Assembly: GCA_023301765.1 (NCBI GenBank)
Contig: JALZUC010000010.1
Coordinates: 1 to 42,118 of the forward strand
DNA: 42,118 bases
Direction: 5' to 3'
From: Akkermansiaceae bacterium
GTDB taxonomy: Bacteria > Verrucomicrobiota > Verrucomicrobiia > Verrucomicrobiales > Akkermansiaceae
The notes beneath the pieces are model-generated. The model did no database searches. It was not told where the DNA came from and saw nothing but the letters and a program-made list of their open reading frames with translations. The position numbers and the translations under genes are program-made. Positions 27,309 through 36,973 of the stretch are shown here, one piece after another (position 1 is the first letter of the stretch; every line of letters starts with the position of its first letter).

Positions 27309-27497
27309 CTAGCGCTAGTGATCCCCCCCCCAACCGTCAATGGCCGAGGGCATCAATTTCCGCCAGCTTTGATCTCTAGATGCTGTTTCACTATTCGCTT
27401 ATTAGCACGCCTTCATATTACACCCTAACTAGGTCATGCTAGATTGTTAAATTTTATTCCCGATTGATATTTAAGCTTTCCTAAGTATGATCGAGTT

Positions 27498-29000
27498 ATG
27501 AAAATTTTTACCTGTTCCGCTTTACTAGGGCTATCACTCTGCACGGTCTTCCTTCATTCCTGTGGTGGTAAAAAAGAGAAATCCGCCGAGGAGCTAGAAA
27601 CTTCCGGCTATCAGGTGACTCCCACAGACTTTCTACGAGCAGCGGAAAATGGAGATGTGAAAGCACTACGCCTCTTTGTGGAACAGGAGATGGATCTGAG
27701 CGTGAAAGACGCTAATGGGTGGAGCGCTCTACACTTAGCGGCCAGTGCGCAGAAGCAAGAGTCCATGGCTTTTTTATTAGAATCTGGACTTGAGGTGGAT
27801 ATACTCGGACTGAATGGTGTAACTCCATTGATGCTGGCGGCTCGTGAGGGTAATAGCACGGTAGTGCGCTACCTTCTTAAGCAGGGTGCTAAAGCTGAAC
27901 TGAGAGATAATAAAAAGCGTAGCGCTTTAATTCTTGCCGTGGAAGGAGGTGATAAGTCCTCTGTTGAAGAGCTGGCGCCTTACACACGTAGCCAGCTGGA
28001 TACCGCCCTACTTTTTGCCGCTCTCAAAGGTAAGCATCAGGTGATTAATACTCTGACCAGCTTTGGAGCTTCCGTTTATGTCCGTCATGATGGAGATATG
28101 ACACCTCTTATGTTAGCGGCTCACCATGGTCATATGGATACTGTGAAGGCTCTACTAGAGAGTGGTGCTAACCAATATGCTGTCAATGAGCAGGGCTTAA
28201 CAGCAGCTCAAGTGGCTAATGCAGCAGAGAAAGGCGAGATTGCTACTTTACTCAACCAAGGCCCTGCTAGTGACACCATGGTAATCACTGAGCTAGATGA
28301 GGCTCAAGGTGTAGACTGGAATATCCCAGAGACAAATAATAGGCTCTCTGAGCTAGCGGCAGGAAATACTGCTATAACTGCTGTAGAAAAAAGCTCCCCA
28401 GACGCCAGCACCACTAGAGGTAAAAGCCACATAGCTGCCAAGTCTACTCAACGTCTTCCATTTATCACAAATCTTACTATCAGTAGTAAGGGGGATGTTC
28501 CTGCTGTGCTGACTCAGGATATAGCTATGGTTGACTATAAGGAAAAATCACTACCTCTGATGCTGGAGAAAACTATCCCAGCATCATCTCAGGGTGGCAG
28601 TAAGGCAGAAGTAAGAATGCTCTTTGGTGCACAGCAGCGAGTAGCAGTCCGTGAGGGTGATATAATTCCTAATACCCGCTTTAAAATCGTAAATATAAGC
28701 CGTTTGCTTAATCACTCTAAAGTCACAGACGGGCAGCCTGCAGATGTCTCCGTAGTAGAGATAGAAGACACTCTTACCGGTAAGCGCCGTACCATGACTG
28801 CCAATATACCAGCTACTGCCTCAGAGCCATGGGCGGTAATGCAGACTAAAAGCAGTGGGAAATACTACGCCGTCCGTGCAGGTCAGAGTTTCAGCACCGC
28901 GGATGGCCAGCGCTTTACCGTTACTGATGTGCGCCCCTCACAGCTAGTTATTAGCCATCATAGCAGTGGTGAGGTATACACTATACCATTAGGGAGGTAG
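27498..29000 (+). CDS. Ankyrin-repeat lipoprotein with C-terminal tandem beta module
   Basis: The 500-residue protein begins with a lipoprotein signal (MKIFTCSALLGLSLCTVFLHSC). The lipobox Cys would be residue 22, although His at -2 is unusual. Ankyrin repeats run from about residue 40 to 250. The clear ones are NGWSALHLAASAQKQESMAF, NGVTPLMLAAREGNSTVVRY and DMTPLMLAAHHGHMDTVKAL, with one diverged repeat between. A low-complexity linker follows. The last 130 residues (about 370-500) form two related beta-rich halves (RVAVREGDIIPNTRFKIVNI and YYAVRAGQSFSTADGQRFTV), resembling SH3-like pilus or secretion periplasmic modules such as PilP/GspC. That resemblance is inference. It is probably anchored in a membrane and used for protein contacts. 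It has its own promoter in the 189-base gap upstream. Confidence 0.85.
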   Translation: MKIFTCSALLGLSLCTVFLHSCGGKKEKSAEELETSGYQVTPTDFLRAAENGDVKALRLFVEQEMDLSVKDANGWSALHLAASAQKQESMAFLLESGLEVDILGLNGVTPLMLAAREGNSTVVRYLLKQGAKAELRDNKKRSALILAVEGGDKSSVEELAPYTRSQLDTALLFAALKGKHQVINTLTSFGASVYVRHDGDMTPLMLAAHHGHMDTVKALLESGANQYAVNEQGLTAAQVANAAEKGEIATLLNQGPASDTMVITELDEAQGVDWNIPETNNRLSELAAGNTAITAVEKSSPDASTTRGKSHIAAKSTQRLPFITNLTISSKGDVPAVLTQDIAMVDYKEKSLPLMLEKTIPASSQGGSKAEVRMLFGAQQRVAVREGDIIPNTRFKIVNISRLLNHSKVTDGQPADVSVVEIEDTLTGKRRTMTANIPATASEPWAVMQTKSSGKYYAVRAGQSFSTADGQRFTVTDVRPSQLVISHHSSGEVYTIPLGR

Positions 29001-29116
29001 CAGTTATAGATTTTGGTATACACAACACTGTGACAACAGTTTGGATTTTAAAGTATATTACTTTATGAGGAATAAAGGGTGTAGATAACTCTCTTACTCA
29101 TAATATATTATATTTT

Positions 29117-29710
29117 ATGAAAATCCCTCTTTTTTATGGCTGCCTATCACTTGCCACCCTTGGCTCAGTAAACGCAACGGTTCTCTCCTTAACTGAGACA
29201 ACCGATTTTGGTGAGCCAGAAGCCCCCACTCTGGTAGCATTTGGGACAGGAGCTAATACCATTTCTGGACAAGTCGATACTGATAATGGAGATACTCGTG
29301 ATGCTTTCACATTTACTCTTAGTGCTGGTCAGACACTAGAAAGTATATTCCTTCTGTCTTATGATAACCCAGCCACAGGAGGCGTTGGTAATAGAGGTTT
29401 TTATCACATTGATGAGGGTTCCGCATCGGTAAACCCAGCCACAGCTGGTGCAGCTGCGGACCTACTCACTGGTAGAACATTTGTATTTAGTGAAGTTGAT
29501 GGCGTAGACCTACTTGATACTAGCAGCCAGACTGGGAATACCATCGCTGCTGGTGAGCTAGGGCCGGGTACCTACACCTTTAATATTCAGAATACTTCTA
29601 CGATTTCTGCTTATGAGCTACAGTTTAATGTAGTTCCTGAGCCGTCCTCCACTTCTCTACTAGGTATAGGCGCCCTGGCATTGGTGATACGGCGCCGCCG
29701 GCACCAGTAG
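29117..29710 (+). CDS. PEP-CTERM exported protein
   Basis: The 197-residue protein has a signal peptide ending near residue 20 (MKIPLFYGCLSLATLGSVNA). The mature beta-rich, Thr/Gly/Asp-rich body has no cysteine. It closes with the PEP-CTERM sorting signal: VVPEPS, a hydrophobic TSLLGIGALALVI stretch and the basic end RRRRHQ. Such tails are recognised by an exosortase elsewhere in the genome and the proteins are usually linked to exopolysaccharide or outer-surface assembly. The body resembles pre-peptidase C-terminal (PPC)-like domains (TFTLSAGQTLESIFLLSYD), a weak inference. An AT-rich promoter-like stretch (TATAATATATTATATT-like) lies directly upstream. Confidence 0.88.
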   Translation: MKIPLFYGCLSLATLGSVNATVLSLTETTDFGEPEAPTLVAFGTGANTISGQVDTDNGDTRDAFTFTLSAGQTLESIFLLSYDNPATGGVGNRGFYHIDEGSASVNPATAGAAADLLTGRTFVFSEVDGVDLLDTSSQTGNTIAAGELGPGTYTFNIQNTSTISAYELQFNVVPEPSSTSLLGIGALALVIRRRRHQ

Positions 29711-29718
29711 CTATCTGT

Positions 29719-32700
29719 TTACTCCATCCACTCCGCTAGGCTCTCACTGAGTTGAGCAGATTTTTTGACGTGTAGTGCCTGCCCCGCCTCGATGGTGGCT
29801 CGTTTCCCAGTGCCGCTCTGCAGGTGGATTTCTACTGGATCATTACCCGGATGCTCTTTGAGAGTTTTCTGGATTTTTAAGAGGTCTGCTTCACTGTGGC
29901 GTGCTACCCAGAGGGTGAGCTGGAGAGCTCCATTTTTCCCAGGTGCTCGCGCTTTGAGTTCTTTGATTTCAGAGCCTGTAAGACGGAGGGTTTCGGTGCG
30001 CTCATCAGCCTGCACGTTTGCCTTAAGGCGGATGACACTACCGGACATAAGTAGCCCGGCCTCGCGAGCAGGGGTGTAACTTTCTGACCAGCAAACCACT
30101 TCACAGCTACCGGTAAAGTCTTCTATGTGAAGAACCCCAAACGGCTTACCATTTTTGGTAACTTTATGCTCTACCTGACGGACCATTCCGGCAAAGGGGT
30201 AACGGGCCCGCTTGTTCTTAGTATCTAATTCATCTAACAGACCTATTTTTTCAAAACGATCCGAGTCGATCACGCTGCGGTATTTATCCAGCGGATGACC
30301 ACTGGTGTAGCAGCCTAGAAGTTCTTTTTCATTAGCTAGCTTTTCATCCTTAGTCCACTCAGGTATATCTGGGCTACTACCCCCAGTTTGCTCTTGGGCA
30401 GGCGCAGCACCTGCAAAGTCCATAGTATCAAAAAGAGACACTTGCCCCTGTGCGCGATCTCGCTGAGCGGAGCTCGCTGAGGCTACTACTTGCTCTATAC
30501 GGTCAAACATTCCAGCACGGCTCTCCCCTGTCCAGTCCAGTGCTCCAGCTTTTGCTAAGTTCTCTAGGATACGTTTATTAACACTACGTGAGTCTAACCG
30601 GTTAGAAAAGTCATCTAGACCTTCAAACTGACCATTTTCCTCACGCTCAGTGATGGAAGTGCGCATGGCACCCTCTCCTACATTCTTAATGGCAGCAAGT
30701 CCGTAGCGGATCGCCATTTTCCCAGAAGGGATCTGCTCTGGTGCAAATTTAAGTTTAGATTGATTAATATCAGGTGGCAGGATTTCGATGTCCATGCGGT
30801 GGCATTCATTTATGAAGATACCAATTTTATCAGTATTATTAAGCTCGTTAGAGAGTAGGGCGGACATGAACTCCACAGGGAAGTTTGCCTTCAAGTATGC
30901 CGTCCAGTATGAGATGTGACCGTAGCAGGCAGAGTGGGATTTATTAAATCCGTAGCCAGCAAACATCTCTATTTTATCGAAGATTTGGTTAGCGAGATCT
31001 TTTTCAATGTCATTGGTCTCCTTAGCACCTTTAACGAAGTTTTCCCTCTCTTTGGCCATCTTCGCAGGGTCTTTCTTACCCATGGCTCGGCGGAGAAGGT
31101 CTGCCCCACCTAGGGTGTATCCTGCTACGAGCTTAGCGGCATTTTGCACCTGCTCCTGATAGATCATAACACCGTAGGTATCTGCAGAGATCTGCTCTAG
31201 TAGTGGGTGCTCGTAGCGCACAGGTTTGATCCCTTTTTTCACCTCGATCATCTGATCGATAAAATCCATGGCACCCGGACGATAGAGGGCAAGGAGGTCA
31301 ATGATGTCTTCAATCTTATCGATCCCGTATTTTTTACAGGTTTCTACCATACCGCCCGATTCCAGCTGGAAGACTCCCATAGTTTCCCCCCTGTTTAATA
31401 GGGCTAATGTAGAGGCGTCATCTAGTGAGACGTTATTAATGTCAAAGTCTGGTGTGTGTACCTTGATGTGATTCACAGCGTCTTGTATGACGGTCATGTT
31501 CTTCAGACCCAGGAAATCCATCTTAAGTAGTCCTAGCTCCGTGATAGCCCCCATATCACACTGGGTGACTACCTCACCTTCATTACCTCTTGTTAGAGCG
31601 CAGTGCTCGTCTAGTGCTCGGTCACCTATCACCACTCCAGCGGCGTGCACACCAGTGTTACGGTTTAGCCCTTCCAGCTTAGTGGCATAGCCCCAGAGTT
31701 CTTGCCAGGTGCTACTGTTTTCAATGATGTCTCGTAGCTCCTGCTTATCATCAAATTCTTTTTGAAGTTTTACCCCAGGCTTGGCCTCGATCATTTTTGC
31801 CAGCATATCGGCATCGCCATAGCTGATACCCATCACGCGTGAAACATCACGGATAACACTTTTTGCTCCCAGTGTTCCGTAGGTAATGATGTGGGATACA
31901 GAGCGCTCTCCGTATTTCTGCCGGACGTACTCAATCACCTCCACTCGACGAGTCTGACAGAAGTCAATATCGACATCGGGTGGACTAACACGCTCTGGAT
32001 TAAGAAATCGCTCAAAGAGTAGCCCAAAACGCATGGGGCATATATCGGTGATGCCCATGGTGTAGGCTACTAGTGAACCAGCGGCAGAACCACGGCCTGG
32101 GCCCACGGGGATATCGTTATCGCGCCCCCATTGGATAAAGTCCGCAGTAATTAGGAAGTATGAGGCAAAGCCTAGCTCATTAATCGTGCCAATCTCATAA
32201 TCTAGACGTTCATCGAGCGTTTTCTGCATTTCCTCCACACCGGTATTGAGCCCTTTGGCGAGGGCCTCTAGCCGACCATCGGCATATCGTGACGCCAAGC
32301 CCTCAAAGCAGACCTTACGAAAATACTCCTCACGCGGTGAGCCATCTGGAGACTCAAACTGTGGGTATTTCTCAGAGCTTGTGGGGTCTAGCACTAGCTC
32401 CACATTACACTTCTCTGCAATTTCTAGGGTATTATCACAGGCACCGGGGAAATCGGCAAAGAGCTCACGCATCTCCGCCCCATCCTTAAAGTAATGGTCA
32501 GCCGGATAGCTTTTCCGATTTTCATCTAATAGCAAACGACTCTGGCCAATGCAGATGAGAACATCGTGTGCCTCTGCATCTTCTTTGTGAAGAAAGTGCA
32601 CATCATTCGTGGCTACCATTTTGATGCCTAGTTCTTCAGAGAATTTCTTAAGCTGCTCATTAGCGATCTGCTGTTGCTCTAACCGCTGATCATTAAGTTC

Positions 32701-33228
32701 TAGATAAAAGTCATCTTTCCCAAAGGTGTCACTCAGGAAGGTAATTTCATCTCTTGCGCCCTCGATATCGTTTTTCTTTAGCCATTCATTAACAGCACCA
32801 TTGATACAGCCAGAAAGGCAGATCAGGCCATCGGCAAACTTAGCAAGGTGCTCACGGTCCACTCTAGGCTCTCCCAGGTAATCACCATCTAGGTGGCCTA
32901 CGGATACGAGCTTTACTAGGTTTTTCCAGCCGGTTTCATTCTTAGCTAAAAGGGTAAGGTGGGAAGAGTTCTTACGCCCGGGGACTTCCTTCTTATCATA
33001 TAGCGAGGCGGGAGAGAGGTAGATTTCACAACCTAGAATAGGTTTAATTCCGGCATTAGTAGCATTTTGATAAAATTCTACCGCTGCATAAAGATTACCA
33101 TGATCTGTCATCGCCACAGCGGGCATGCCTAATTTCGCTGCGTGAGCTACTAACTCTTTGGTCCTTACGGTGGAGTCCAGTGTAGAGTACTCTGTATGGA
33201 CGTGTAGATGAACAAATGAATCTGGCAT
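29719..33228 (-). CDS. dnaE: DNA polymerase III alpha subunit
   Basis: This is the replicative polymerase catalytic subunit, 1169 residues from the ATG at 33228. That start was chosen because MPDSFVHLHVHTEYSTLDS is the normal DnaE opening; an in-frame extension of 28 residues upstream is not supported. The PHP domain (HLHVHTEYS, MTDHGNLY) lies at the N-terminus. The polymerase core carries GPGRGSAAGS near 373 and the catalytic PDVDIDF near 415, with a third acidic site in LKMDFLGLKNM near 565. Helix-hairpin-helix and OB domains (FAGMVRQVEH, near 1000) follow, with the C-terminal tail. Domain order and length are those of DnaE1, not the error-prone DnaE2. It converges with the PEP-CTERM gene, with only 8 bases between stops. 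Confidence 0.96.
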   Translation of the reverse strand: MPDSFVHLHVHTEYSTLDSTVRTKELVAHAAKLGMPAVAMTDHGNLYAAVEFYQNATNAGIKPILGCEIYLSPASLYDKKEVPGRKNSSHLTLLAKNETGWKNLVKLVSVGHLDGDYLGEPRVDREHLAKFADGLICLSGCINGAVNEWLKKNDIEGARDEITFLSDTFGKDDFYLELNDQRLEQQQIANEQLKKFSEELGIKMVATNDVHFLHKEDAEAHDVLICIGQSRLLLDENRKSYPADHYFKDGAEMRELFADFPGACDNTLEIAEKCNVELVLDPTSSEKYPQFESPDGSPREEYFRKVCFEGLASRYADGRLEALAKGLNTGVEEMQKTLDERLDYEIGTINELGFASYFLITADFIQWGRDNDIPVGPGRGSAAGSLVAYTMGITDICPMRFGLLFERFLNPERVSPPDVDIDFCQTRRVEVIEYVRQKYGERSVSHIITYGTLGAKSVIRDVSRVMGISYGDADMLAKMIEAKPGVKLQKEFDDKQELRDIIENSSTWQELWGYATKLEGLNRNTGVHAAGVVIGDRALDEHCALTRGNEGEVVTQCDMGAITELGLLKMDFLGLKNMTVIQDAVNHIKVHTPDFDINNVSLDDASTLALLNRGETMGVFQLESGGMVETCKKYGIDKIEDIIDLLALYRPGAMDFIDQMIEVKKGIKPVRYEHPLLEQISADTYGVMIYQEQVQNAAKLVAGYTLGGADLLRRAMGKKDPAKMAKERENFVKGAKETNDIEKDLANQIFDKIEMFAGYGFNKSHSACYGHISYWTAYLKANFPVEFMSALLSNELNNTDKIGIFINECHRMDIEILPPDINQSKLKFAPEQIPSGKMAIRYGLAAIKNVGEGAMRTSITEREENGQFEGLDDFSNRLDSRSVNKRILENLAKAGALDWTGESRAGMFDRIEQVVASASSAQRDRAQGQVSLFDTMDFAGAAPAQEQTGGSSPDIPEWTKDEKLANEKELLGCYTSGHPLDKYRSVIDSDRFEKIGLLDELDTKNKRARYPFAGMVRQVEHKVTKNGKPFGVLHIEDFTGSCEVVCWSESYTPAREAGLLMSGSVIRLKANVQADERTETLRLTGSEIKELKARAPGKNGALQLTLWVARHSEADLLKIQKTLKEHPGNDPVEIHLQSGTGKRATIEAGQALHVKKSAQLSESLAEWME

Positions 33229-33570
33229 GGCGTGGCCACAGCATAGAAACCTAGTGGCACTTGGCAATATTATGAATGCCCATATAGAGATATAATTTTC
33301 AACTTTTAACAATAAGTGAGATGAACTTACATGTTTCAGGTGCTATCTAGAGTTTGTGATATTTAACTTCAGGGGGCGAAGTCACTCTAATCGGGAGCTA
33401 TCAAGTAAAGTTTGAAACGCTTTACCTTCTTCATAACTGACTATGTTTAAGCATATTTACGTGTAATTACATGCCATGCGGGTAAATTTTAAAATCACAT
33501 GCATATTTTACTAGACAAGCCAAACCAACCAAAGTAACTCAATTTTTCTTAAAGCAAAAGCACATTTTTT
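33229..33570. other. Divergent gap between dnaE and the second PEP-CTERM gene
   Basis: This 342-base, AT-rich region must contain both divergent promoters. A GTAAAG/CTTTAC inverted repeat (arms near 33406 and 33420) is the only structure noticed. No open frame or RNA gene is apparent. Confidence 0.5.
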
Positions 33571-34410
33571 ATGAAAAGTTTTAACTACCTACATCTATTA
33601 TTCACTGCAGCAGTAATATGTTCTGCAGGGCCTGTAGGGGCACTTACCCTACTAAATCCAGATTTCAGTAATGTATCACGCCTAGGTGGCGGTGGGATCA
33701 ATGACGTAGCCCCAGTAGGCACACAATATCAATACACTAATGTAGGCACCATTAATGTTGGAGGCGTAAGCCGCTCCGTAAACGCTTTTCTTGTCATTGA
33801 CTCATCAAACGTTACTCAAATTAACAGAGTGCTCGATGATGGCAGAATCGGTTTCCAATTTAATAACCAGAATGAAAACGGGCAAACTGCTCAACAAGAC
33901 GCCTTTATTCAAACCACTATCAATTTCGTCTTTAGTGATACAGGTGCAGATGCCAGTATATCAAACCTCTTTGCCTTCAGTAGTGATGTTGACTCTAGTA
34001 ACCCTAGCTCTAGTAACCCAATATACTCAGATCTTGTAGGTGTAGATAATACTCATCTTGATAGAGTCGAATTTTCAGGCACTAGTCAGCTGGTTGAAGA
34101 TACAGCTTTTAGTTCGGGTTTCACCTCCACTAGACTGGGTGATTTTACTGACGGGAATCATAATCCTACTAATCCAACAGCCAGCACATCTGTAAGTCAA
34201 AACCTATTGGATTACAGTGCTGATTTCAGATTACAGGAAAGAAGTAATTACACTTTTATATTTGGAGTAACTGGCGAAGATAGCGACCAGCGTGCAAATA
34301 GAATTATCGGAATTCAGCTTGATAGCAGCGCTACCATAGTTCCTGAACCTTCAGCAGTTATGCTATCCGCTCTTGGTCTTTCTATATTTATTTTACGTAA
34401 AAAGAGATAG
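33571..34410 (+). CDS. PEP-CTERM exported protein
   Basis: The 279-residue protein has a signal peptide (MKSFNYLHLLFTAAVICSAG, cleavage probably after residue 24). The mature body is rich in Asn, Ser, Thr and Asp, cysteine-free and beta-rich. It has an imperfect short repeat, SSNPSSSNP, near residue 148. The C-terminal sorting signal is IVPEPSA, then MLSALGLSIFIL and the basic end RKKR. It is probably exported and processed by an exosortase to the outer surface. It is unrelated in body sequence to the other PEP-CTERM protein at 29117. It is flanked by long non-coding gaps, so it is likely monocistronic. Confidence 0.87.
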   Translation: MKSFNYLHLLFTAAVICSAGPVGALTLLNPDFSNVSRLGGGGINDVAPVGTQYQYTNVGTINVGGVSRSVNAFLVIDSSNVTQINRVLDDGRIGFQFNNQNENGQTAQQDAFIQTTINFVFSDTGADASISNLFAFSSDVDSSNPSSSNPIYSDLVGVDNTHLDRVEFSGTSQLVEDTAFSSGFTSTRLGDFTDGNHNPTNPTASTSVSQNLLDYSADFRLQERSNYTFIFGVTGEDSDQRANRIIGIQLDSSATIVPEPSAVMLSALGLSIFILRKKR

Positions 34411-34806
34411 TTATACTACCTCACTGATTATTCTCCTCTGAGAATTATCTATTTCACTAAGGACATACGGCACTAAAAACTACGGCTATATAATTTATAG
34501 CAATGGTTCGTGTCTTATGTCTTTTTTAGTACCCAGTGCTAAATGTGTTTAAATTGAATTAACGGAACGTAATTTTAATTCACATAGACACCTCAAAATC
34601 GGCATGCTACAGGTTGGCAAGCTTCTAGCCCCCATCAAAATGTAAGAGGTATTCTTCACATACCTTTGTATTGCCAAGACTGCAGCCATATCCGGCGGCG
34701 GTATCCTATACGCAATTTGGCAGCACTACCCCGAATAGTGCCTAATTTTGAGGCTCAGCTCAGCCCTCATGAAGTATATTAATAGCAGATATAAGGATAT
34801 CTGGCA
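34411..34806. other. Convergent 396-base gap downstream of a PEP-CTERM gene
   Basis: I see no gene. An imperfect hairpin (34427-34448, ATTCTC-CTCT-GAGAAT core) without a T-tract may end the PEP-CTERM transcript. A GCTATA-TAATT-TATAGC dyad lies near 34485-34501. The remainder shows no coding bias or recognisable RNA. Confidence 0.5.
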
Positions 34807-35232
34807 TTACACACAGTCCGGGCAGGTGCCGAAAAATTCTAGCTCGTGGTAGAGATTTTTATACCCAGTAGTGAACTGAATTTCTTTCTCCAGATCGTGC
34901 ACAGGACACGGGGCTTTAACGGGATCAATGTTACCGCAGGCAGTACAAATGAGGTAGTCTCGGTGCTGACCAGGGATAAGTAGGGCAAAGTAAGCGGCGC
35001 GCTCGTGGAGACCCAACCTCCGTACTATTCCTTTGTCAGCTAAGCGCTGAAGAAGGCGAAAGACGGTGGCCTTATCACACTGGTTAGCTAGACGCGGAGA
35101 GTCAGATAACTCTGCGAGAGTCATGGGGCGGTTAAATTCTAATAAAGTGATAAGAAGTTCTTCGAGCGCTTTAGTGCGACGCAGCCCCTCCTGGCGGCAT
35201 TGATCGATGATTTCATCTAAGTTTTTGATCAT
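34807..35232 (-). CDS. Fur-family metal-dependent-type repressor with an altered sensing site
   Basis: The 141-residue protein has a winged-helix DNA-binding domain with the recognition segment KATVFRLLQRLADKGIV (54-70). The dimerisation domain carries the structural zinc site Cys96, Cys99, Cys137 and Cys140 (CTAC, CPDC). The Fur signature normally reading HHDH before the first CxxC is HRDY here (His90, Arg91, Asp92, Tyr93). By alignment with E. coli Fur, the high-affinity site ligands equivalent to His33, Glu81, His88 and His90 are all replaced. The second-site ligands His90, Asp92 and His129, and probably a Glu in DLEKEI, remain. It starts 18 bases after ruvB and is probably cotranscribed. 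Which metal or signal it senses cannot be told. Confidence 0.85.
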   Translation of the reverse strand: MIKNLDEIIDQCRQEGLRRTKALEELLITLLEFNRPMTLAELSDSPRLANQCDKATVFRLLQRLADKGIVRRLGLHERAAYFALLIPGQHRDYLICTACGNIDPVKAPCPVHDLEKEIQFTTGYKNLYHELEFFGTCPDCV

Positions 35233-35250
35233 TTGAGAAGTGGTGAAAAA

Positions 35251-36270
35251 TTAGAGGAGCTCTTGTTGTCCGCTATCAGAGAACGTAGCCCCTATCTTGC
35301 TATATGCAGCAGGGAGGGCTACACGGCCACGCGGTGTACGCTTTAGAAAACCCTGCATGATTAGAAAGGGCTCGTGCACTTCCTCTAGGGTGGAGGCATC
35401 TTCACCAATAGCAACTGCTAATGTAGAGAGGCCTACTGGACCACCGTTAAATTTATAGATAGTGGCTTCGAGAATGCGTTTATCCATTTCATCTAGGCCA
35501 TCGCTATCAATCTCAATCATGGCGAGGGCGTCGCTAGCTATGGGTGCGGTGATGGTGCCGTCTGCCCGGACTTGCGCATAGTCTCGCACCCAACGCAGAA
35601 GATTATTAGCGATACGTGGTGTGCCACGCGAACGGGCAGCAATTTCTTCTGCACCCTCGTTTTTAATAGAGACATTAAGTAGCCCCGCGGAGCGCAGAAT
35701 GATGTGGGTAAGCTCTACTGCAGCGTAGTAGTCCAGGCGATTAACGAGGCCAAAGCGTGAGCGCAGTGGTGCCGTAAGCATACCGGAACGCGTAGTAGCT
35801 CCTACCAGAGTGAACTTGGGAAGGTTTAGCTGAATGGTGCGAGCAGAGGGGCCAGAGTCGATGATGATATCTAGCCGGTAGTCCTCCATGGCTGGGTAAA
35901 GGTATTCTTCAATAGCTGGGTGGAGACGGTGTATCTCATCAATAAAGAGAATGTCACCCTTTTGGATATTAGTAAGAATGCCGGCGAGGTCTCCAGCTTT
36001 TTCTATCTGTGGACCGGATGTGGTGTGAAGCTGAGTGCCAGTGGCATTCGCGATGATGTTAGCTAGTGTAGTTTTTCCCAGTCCTGGAGGGCCAGAGAGT
36101 AGGATGTGCTCTAGGACATCATCTCGCTGCTGCGCAGCTTGCACCATCAGCATGAGGCGATCAGTTACTTTTTCCTGACCTTTAAAGTCCTCAAATCCAG
36201 GGGGGCGTAAGGATTGCTCAAAGGCTGTATCAGGCGCGTCATTGGCCTGTTGGTAAAGAGATTCAGACAT
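35251..36270 (-). CDS. ruvB: Holliday junction branch-migration ATPase RuvB
   Basis: RuvB rings drive branch migration of Holliday junctions with RuvA. The 339-residue protein is full length. It has the N-terminal signature [15 protein letters not shown], Walker [10 protein letters not shown] near residue 60, Walker [10 protein letters not shown] near 109, sensor [18 protein letters not shown] near 154, and the C-terminal winged helix ([16 protein letters not shown], then [10 protein letters not shown]). The arginine finger region is intact. It lies between the ACT-domain gene and the Fur-like gene on the same strand, with gaps of 38 and 18 bases. No ruvA or ruvC is adjacent. Confidence 0.97.
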   Translation of the reverse strand: MSESLYQQANDAPDTAFEQSLRPPGFEDFKGQEKVTDRLMLMVQAAQQRDDVLEHILLSGPPGLGKTTLANIIANATGTQLHTTSGPQIEKAGDLAGILTNIQKGDILFIDEIHRLHPAIEEYLYPAMEDYRLDIIIDSGPSARTIQLNLPKFTLVGATTRSGMLTAPLRSRFGLVNRLDYYAAVELTHIILRSAGLLNVSIKNEGAEEIAARSRGTPRIANNLLRWVRDYAQVRADGTITAPIASDALAMIEIDSDGLDEMDKRILEATIYKFNGGPVGLSTLAVAIGEDASTLEEVHEPFLIMQGFLKRTPRGRVALPAAYSKIGATFSDSGQQELL

Positions 36271-36308
36271 GAGTCAGGTGTAAGGTTTCTAGTGTAGGAG
36301 TTTCAAGT

Positions 36309-36767
36309 TTACCGAATAAGATCCTCTTCGTAGAAAACTTTAAATCCAGCATTATGGAGTACGGACGTGCCAAACTGACTATCCTCTAGGTGCATAGCCA
36401 TGAGTGTTTTCCCCTCTGGATGCGGCATGAGTGAGTAGGCGAAGTCGACGTTGGTCTCTGCTGCACGGAGGGTTTCCAATGCACTTGCTAGTCCATTTCC
36501 GGCTTCTGTAAGTGCTACCACACAGAGTTCTGAGGTGGTGTGTGGTATACCTTTTTCCATGAATATACGCATGGTATTATCTGGATCCGAGACGACTAGG
36601 CGGACTACTGCCGCATCCTTGGAGTCCTGCACACTGAGACCTATGACTTGTATATTTTCATTACGGAGTAGTCTTACGAGTGAGCTAAGTGCGCCGGAGC
36701 GGTTTTTCAGCATCACAGAGAACTGGATGGGGGCCGTGCCTTTAGGTTTGATATCGATCTCTGCCAT
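36309..36767 (-). CDS. Tandem ACT-domain protein
   Basis: The 152-residue protein is made of two ACT-type modules. The first has PIQFSVMLKNRSGALSSLVR followed by ENIQVIGLSVQDSKDAAVVR, the classical beta-alpha-beta entry of ligand-binding ACT domains. The second (about 80-150) has ELCVVALTEAGNGLASALET, then NVDFAYSLMPHPEGKTLMAM. No enzyme domain is attached. Stand-alone ACT pairs usually bind amino acids or act as regulatory subunits; the ligand is unknown. It is the first gene of a probable ACT-ruvB-fur-like operon, which does not indicate a pathway. Confidence 0.8.
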   Translation of the reverse strand: MAEIDIKPKGTAPIQFSVMLKNRSGALSSLVRLLRNENIQVIGLSVQDSKDAAVVRLVVSDPDNTMRIFMEKGIPHTTSELCVVALTEAGNGLASALETLRAAETNVDFAYSLMPHPEGKTLMAMHLEDSQFGTSVLHNAGFKVFYEEDLIR

Positions 36768-36973
36768 GGGTGTGGTGGTATTAAATCATGATTTCAGTGA
36801 AATTTAACCTTAAAATTTTCAGAAGATGATGATGGGAAAGCTGAAGCCGTTTAAGGGTATCGGTAGTTAGTGCTTTGAGGGGAGTTTATATATAAACAAG
36901 CACGTGAGCTCGCATAGACTTTTTGTTCATTAACTTTATAAACTGAGGGCTAGAGGTGTTGATAACCTTGGTG

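Noticed and set aside
27323-27331. Run of nine C as a possible phase-variation tract
   Set aside because: It lies in a non-coding gap after the DUF1573 stop and far from the next start; no promoter spacing depends on it visibly.
33229-33312. Longer DnaE start at 33312
   Set aside because: DnaE normally opens with the PHP motif right after Met; the 28-residue extension is unlike any DnaE N-terminus.
34680-34740. Short open stretch resembling a peptide in the convergent gap
   Set aside because: It has no start codon in frame and under 25 codons; probably chance.
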